A stretch of 64,000 bases of DNA, taken from assembly GCF_000497445.1 (NCBI RefSeq), contig NZ_CM002285.1, forward strand, positions 7,755,149 to 7,819,148. Reading direction: 5' to 3'. A program made the translations under genes and the position numbers. Each line of letters begins with the position of its first letter. Position 1 is the first letter of the stretch. Shown piece after piece: positions 62,414-64,000 of this stretch. The notes under the pieces are model-generated. The model did not search any database and was not told where the DNA came from. It saw only the letters and a program-made list of their open reading frames with translations. The stretch is from Streptomyces roseochromogenus subsp. oscitans DS 12.976. Lineage in GTDB: Bacteria > Actinomycetota > Actinomycetes > Streptomycetales > Streptomycetaceae.

Positions 62414-63616
62414 TCAGAGGAAGGTGTGCCCCTCACCCCGGTAGGTCGGTACGGTCGCGGTCACCGCGTTCCCCTCGACGAGATGCAGCTTCTCGAACCG
62501 CTCACACAGCTCGCCCGCCTTGGCGTGCCGGAACCACACCTTGTCGCCGATGAGGAGGTCGTCGGCGGGCGAGCCCAGCAACGGGGTCTGCACCTCGCCG
62601 GGGCCTTCCTGCGGGTCGTACCTCAGGCCCTCGGGCAGGTACGGCACCGGCAGCCGGTCGGGACCGGCCGCACCGGAGGCCGGATACCCGCCGCCGAGCA
62701 CGGTGACCACCCCGACACCCGGCCGTCGCACGACGGGCTGGGCGAACAGGGCCGCCGGGCGGCCGGTGAAGGACGTGTAGTTGTCGAAGAGCCGCGGCAC
62801 ATACAGCCCCGAACCGGCCGCGATCTCGGTCACGGCGTCCTCGGCGGCGGTGTGCTGCACACTGCCCGTGCCACCGCCGTTGACGAACTCCAGGCCGGGT
62901 ACGACGGCCCGCACCGCACGCACGACCGCGGCCCGCCGCTCGGCCAGTTCCCGGCGGGCCGCCGCCTGCATCAGCCGGATGGCCCGCGACCGCAGCGGCC
63001 GCCCGGCCAGCGAGTCCCCGACCCCCGCGATATGCCCCTCGTACGCCATGATCCCCACCAGCCGGAATCCCGGCCGCCGGGCCACCGAGCCGGCCAGCTC
63101 GGCGAGTTGGGCGGGGGAGCGCAGCGGAGAGCGCAGGGCCCCGACCCGGACCCGGCCGCCCAGCAGCTTCAGCGAGGTGTCCAACTCCAGGCAGACCCGG
63201 ATGAGTTCACGCCCGCCGTCGCGGGCCGCGTCGATGAGGTCGAGGTGCGCCGGATCGTCCACCATCACGGTCACCGCACCGGCGAGCTTGGGATCGGCGG
63301 CCAGTTCAGCGAAGCCGCTCCGGTCGGCGGACGGATAGGCCAGCAGGATGTCGTCGAACCCGGAACGGACGAGCCACAGCGACTCGGCCAGGGTGAACGA
63401 CATGATGCCCTGGAAGCCGTCCTTGGCCAGAGCCCGCTCCAGCAGGGCCCGGCAGCGCACGGACTTGCTGGCGATTCGGACCGGCTTGCCCGCGGCCCGG
63501 CGGACGAGATCGGCCGCGTTGGCGTCGAAGGCGTCCAGGTCCACGATCGCGAGAGGGGCGTCGAGATGGGCGGTGGCCCGGTCGTAACGGGCCCGATCAG
63601 CGGCACGCGCAGTCAT
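62414..63616 (-). CDS. PLP enzyme of the alanine-racemase/D-threonine-aldolase fold
   Basis: The 400-residue protein has N-terminal alanine-racemase-type barrel with the PLP lysine in RIASKSVRC (Lys51), the substrate/phosphate loop region FVNGGGTGSVQHTA and a C-terminal beta domain (DKVWFRHAKAGELCERF), where His/Cys could bind a metal as in DSD1/DTA enzymes. It may act as an amino-acid deaminase/aldolase on a D-amino acid. ATG 63616 has no strong ribosome site; a frame to 63910 has low-complexity sequence and is not supported. Confidence 0.85.
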   Translation of the reverse strand: MTARAADRARYDRATAHLDAPLAIVDLDAFDANAADLVRRAAGKPVRIASKSVRCRALLERALAKDGFQGIMSFTLAESLWLVRSGFDDILLAYPSADRSGFAELAADPKLAGAVTVMVDDPAHLDLIDAARDGGRELIRVCLELDTSLKLLGGRVRVGALRSPLRSPAQLAELAGSVARRPGFRLVGIMAYEGHIAGVGDSLAGRPLRSRAIRLMQAAARRELAERRAAVVRAVRAVVPGLEFVNGGGTGSVQHTAAEDAVTEIAAGSGLYVPRLFDNYTSFTGRPAALFAQPVVRRPGVGVVTVLGGGYPASGAAGPDRLPVPYLPEGLRYDPQEGPGEVQTPLLGSPADDLLIGDKVWFRHAKAGELCERFEKLHLVEGNAVTATVPTYRGEGHTFL

Positions 63617-63889
63617 GACGGAAGCGTGCCAGACAGGATTACCGCAGGGTAGGGGGACGTTCCGGGCAGATGCCCCGCCGCCCCGGACTGGTTCTGATTC
63701 CGGCCCCGACAACCCGTAGAGTGACGCGCACGTACGGCGGAACGCGCCCGGCCGCTTCACCTGAACCGGGATGCCGGTCCGGCCGTACGGGTATGCGTGC
63801 CCGGACGGAGCTTCCACCCCGGGCGCGGCCGAGCAGCGCAGCGGCCCGCGTACGCGAAGACGCACCGGGCACGAGGAAACGGGGGGTGC
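63617..63889 (+). promoter_or_regulatory. 273-base divergent gene-free region at right edge
   Basis: No gene was recognised between the PLP enzyme and the edge gene. TAGAGT (63718-63723) is the clearest -10-like hexamer for the rightward gene. GC-rich throughout. Confidence 0.3.
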
Positions 63890-64000
63890 ATGAGCACGGA
63901 AGCGCGCCAAGCCCCGGTGCCACCTCGGCCATCGGCTCCGCCGGGTGCGTCGTCCGCGCAGGGTGCGTCGTCCTCGCAGGCTCAGCCGGGCCGGTCGACT
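63890..64000 (+). CDS. partial CDS at right edge, Pro/Ala/Ser-rich N-terminus
   Basis: ATG 63890 after a G-rich run (GGGGGG at 63881-63886) opens a frame of 37 codons that runs off the window. The start is MSTEARQAPVPPRPSAPPGA, followed by a repeated GASSAQ/GASSSQ motif. Such disordered heads are common in Streptomyces membrane or regulatory proteins, and no family can be assigned. Confidence 0.55.
   Translation, partial: MSTEARQAPVPPRPSAPPGASSAQGASSSQAQPGRST

Overview
The window is chromosomal DNA from a Streptomyces species. Base composition is very GC-rich, third codon positions are mostly G/C, many genes start with GTG, and gene order matches the Streptomyces coelicolor segment from the glycerol (gyl) operon through the proteasome/Pup region to the cvn9 (rar) conservon and the GlnA4 cluster. 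Synteny statements come from memory of that genome, not from a search. No rRNA, tRNA, CRISPR array, prophage or insertion sequence was recognised.

Layout. (1) 0-5.4 kb, minus strand: start of an unidentified gene at the left edge, then glycerol catabolism glpD, glpK, glpF and their IclR-type regulator gylR. A matching palindrome lies in front of both glpF and gylR. (2) 5.7-13.9 kb, plus: cobalamin-dependent methionine synthase metH, a HAD phosphatase, and two tandem peptide-type ABC solute-binding lipoproteins with no permease beside them. (3) 13.9-20 kb: a NarL-type response regulator behind a RecB-family nuclease (minus), a site-2 protease whose N-terminal extension is in another frame, tRNA m1A58 methyltransferase trmI, a small secreted protein and a ferredoxin.

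(4) 20.4-39.4 kb is the actinobacterial proteasome super-locus: arc (Mpa ATPase), dop, pup, an endonuclease-VII-like HNH protein, prcB, prcA, a LacI/MFS cassette, pafA, two FKBP prolyl isomerases, the WYL regulators pafB and pafC, two small proteins, tatA, tatC and helicase helY. Dop deamidates Pup, PafA ligates it to targets, ARC unfolds pupylated proteins into the PrcBA 20S core, and PafBC controls a DNA-damage response. (5) 39.7-44.4 kb is conservon cvn9: histidine-kinase-like CvnA, roadblock CvnB, DUF742 CvnC, GTPase CvnD, and a CYP157-type P450 in which the otherwise universal ExxR motif is EQSLW. An array of nine 11-bp repeats separates CvnD from the P450.

(6) 44.4-57.2 kb is mixed: RluA-type pseudouridine synthase, GNAT, a PadR remnant, a 5'-nucleotidase, an iron-box-controlled siderophore-interacting protein, a 5'-3' exonuclease, a glycine betaine/proline ABC importer with a permease-binding-protein fusion, an XRE-cupin regulator coupled to a BtuF-like protein, a TDT-type transporter with divergent LysR, and an APH-like kinase. 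(7) 57.2-62.4 kb is a gamma-glutamylation catabolic cluster (class I amidotransferase-type hydrolase, FadR-type regulator, GlnA4-like synthetase, aldehyde dehydrogenase, SDR), probably for ethanolamine. It is followed by an alanine-racemase-fold enzyme and the start of a further gene at the right edge.
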